Positions 62,711 to 64,000 of a stretch of 64,000 nucleotides of DNA are shown piece by piece. The DNA is from Phosphoribacter sp037045045. GTDB lineage: Bacteria > Actinomycetota > Actinomycetes > Actinomycetales > Dermatophilaceae. Positions within the stretch are counted from its first letter, which is position 1. Each line of letters begins with the position of its first letter. Below the pieces are notes generated by a model. The model had not been told where the DNA came from. It worked only from the letters and a program-made list of their open reading frames with translations, and did no database searches. The DNA lies in NCBI GenBank assembly GCA_037045045.1, contig JBAOHL010000004.1, positions 124,001 through 188,000 on the forward strand, in the 5' to 3' direction. The position numbers and the translations under genes are program-made.

Positions 62711-63363
62711 GTCGGTCCGCCCGAGCTCGCGCGATCCTGCAACGACAGCGTCGCCATCGAGAGGATGAGGTCTCGGTCGACCATCCACCGCCCGCGAATC
62801 CCATCGCCCGCCACGTGTGTGCCGATCAGTCGAGCGCAGAAGGTCCCGTCCTCGGCACAGGTCACGACCGCATCGTGGAAGTCAAGCCACTGACCCGTGA
62901 GCGGGTTCCACGCCTTGAAGACGGCCTCCTTGATGCTGAAGACGACGCGGTCCCAATGCACCGATGACGGCATCCGGTTCACCCAACCGATCTCGCTCGG
63001 CGACAACACCGTTTCGGTGACGCCCTCGGGCAGTGCCTGGTGAGGTTCGGCGTCGACGCCGACCGCGAGGACATCCTGCGCCCACGCGAGCGCGGCTGCA
63101 CGATAGCCGGCACAATGCGTCAGGCTGCCCACGATGCCGGCCGGCCACTGCGGCCCGCCCGGTCGTCGCGAGAGGACGGGCGTGTGCGGCAGGCCCAACC
63201 GGTTGAGGGCCTGACGAGCGCAATACCGGACCGTCGTGAACTCGCGGCGCCGAGCCTCGACGGCGCGGTCGATAGCGGCCGCCTCGACGGGGAAGAGCGC
63301 AGCGTCCACGTCGACGACCGTTTCGACGACGATCACCCCATCCGGCGCGATGTCCGTCATCAT
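62707..63363 (-). CDS. 4'-Phosphopantetheinyl transferase, Sfp/EntD superfamily
   Basis: 218 residues. Transfers phosphopantetheine from CoA to a carrier protein serine. Motifs: GIVGSLTHCAGYRAAA (77-92), GVDAEPH (102-108, Asp for Mg) and FSIKEAVFKAW (142-152, Glu and Lys). Close to the EntD/Npt-like type. No polyketide or peptide synthetase lies in the window, so the substrate carrier is elsewhere. Overlaps both neighbours by four bases. Confidence 0.93.
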   Translation of the reverse strand: MMTDIAPDGVIVVETVVDVDAALFPVEAAAIDRAVEARRREFTTVRYCARQALNRLGLPHTPVLSRRPGGPQWPAGIVGSLTHCAGYRAAALAWAQDVLAVGVDAEPHQALPEGVTETVLSPSEIGWVNRMPSSVHWDRVVFSIKEAVFKAWNPLTGQWLDFHDAVVTCAEDGTFCARLIGTHVAGDGIRGRWMVDRDLILSMATLSLQDRASSGGPT

Positions 63364-63950
63364 GGTGCGCCCGACCCGCTGCCTGCCTGTGTCGCCGACC
63401 GACGCTCGGCAATTCGCCGGGCGGAGTGGAGGATCTCCTGTCGGATCGCTCCGCTGCCCAGTCGGATCAGCAACCAATAGGGCCGGAAGCGAGCCCGCGT
63501 GATCGAGTCGGTCGAGACCACCCGGGTCTCGGTGTAGACCGCGACACCCTCCCTCGCCGGCGTGATCCTGAACGACATCGCGGCCTTGGTCCACCCCGGC
63601 GTGGCGAAGTGGGCGAAGGCGTTCGGGTCGCCCGTCATGGCCGGCCCACGCCGAGGAGTGCGCCGCGCGTAGTTCGAAATGTCGCCCAGCACGAGCTCGT
63701 GCGGCGGTGCGGAAACAAGGGGGCGCACCGGGAACCGCTCAAGAGCGCGCGCGTCCAGGACGCCCTGACGCCCCACCTGCGGCAGCCGCCACGGTGCTCG
63801 GGCGCTGCTGAGCAGGACCGAGAACGGGAGGTCGCGCACCCGAAGGGTGTGCAAGGTGTCCCACACCGTCTCCGCGCTCGCGTTGATCGAGATTCGGTGG
63901 CACTCCCGGTGGTCCCACGTGGGCATGACCGTGTCGATCAGGGTGTGCAT
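63360..63950 (-). CDS. SRPBCC-family protein (polyketide-cyclase-like fold)
   Basis: 196 residues: HRISINASAETVWDTLHTLR, DISNYARRTPRRGPAM-type middle, and FRITPAREGVAVYTETRVVSTDSITRARFRPYW, all features of bacterial SRPBCC ligand-binding proteins. First gene of the four-gene operon with the PPTase, ABC1 kinase and small acidic protein, each coupled by ATGA overlap. Promoter lies between 63951 and the window edge. Confidence 0.87.
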   Translation of the reverse strand: MHTLIDTVMPTWDHRECHRISINASAETVWDTLHTLRVRDLPFSVLLSSARAPWRLPQVGRQGVLDARALERFPVRPLVSAPPHELVLGDISNYARRTPRRGPAMTGDPNAFAHFATPGWTKAAMSFRITPAREGVAVYTETRVVSTDSITRARFRPYWLLIRLGSGAIRQEILHSARRIAERRSATQAGSGSGAP

Positions 63951-64000
63951 GTCGTTGCCTCCGAGTCGTAGCGGTGACGGATCGTCGAGAGAGCTTGCAG

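Overview
The window comes from a high-GC Gram-positive actinobacterium. Codons are strongly GC-ending, GTG starts and ATGA overlaps are common, and the gene neighbourhoods are actinobacterial: ino1 next to a PadR regulator, then a class A penicillin-binding protein and a polytopic membrane protein, much as in mycobacteria. Gene styles suggest Micrococcales (Intrasporangiaceae/Dermatophilaceae-like); that placement is inference. Only one RNA gene, a tRNA-Gly(CCC), is present.

Layout. 0-9.4 kb: core metabolism, with a 3'-truncated cysK, a large Fe-S membrane reductase, a four-gene betaine/choline-type ABC importer and dCTP deaminase. 10.0-24.3 kb: a tandem array of about fifteen paralogous lipoproteins of the DUF6318 type, one intact PKD-domain gene, three broken PKD copies and an IS256-family insertion with a clear 8-bp target duplication. 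24.5-35.2 kb: tRNA-Gly, a coiled-coil cell-wall hydrolase-like protein, a DrrAB-type ABC exporter, a VOC protein with a divergent HxlR-type regulator, an alpha/beta hydrolase and indolepyruvate ferredoxin oxidoreductase. 35.8-48.5 kb: ino1, padR, a bifunctional PBP, a polytopic membrane protein, a DinB-GNAT fusion, a GH13 enzyme and a second, lipoprotein-type PBP. 48.6-55.0 kb: aminotransferase, LLM oxidoreductase, App1-like phosphatase, Fpg/Nei glycosylase, rhodanese and pyridoxal kinase. 55.1-58.6 kb: a decayed zone with a twice-frameshifted AAA ATPase, a nucleotidyltransferase stump, a probable IS30 remnant and a truncated globin gene around an intact VOC/HxlR pair. 58.6-64 kb: SRPBCC, RidA and WYL-regulator genes, then a tightly coupled operon of an SRPBCC protein, a phosphopantetheinyl transferase, an ABC1/UbiB-type kinase and a small acidic protein.

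The most unusual region is the lipoprotein array. Each member has a signal peptide with a lipobox cysteine, a Ser/Thr/Pro-rich linker ending in a nearly invariant TTDPGIPPAAR hinge, and a C-terminal domain of one of two subtypes: one with a CPxC pair, the other with a C-x5-C pair. Members look mosaic (N-terminal half from one copy, C-terminal half from another), which implies ongoing recombination at the hinge. Their function is unknown; they would sit on the outer face of the membrane.

Two genome-scale patterns also stand out. A short motif, GGCATAC/GTATGCC, recurs roughly once per kilobase on both strands with no strand bias but is scarce in the array and in 57.5-64 kb. A family of intergenic repeats sharing the core GGCAGTTGTGG fills four gaps (9.5, 35.3, 37.9 and 51.1 kb).
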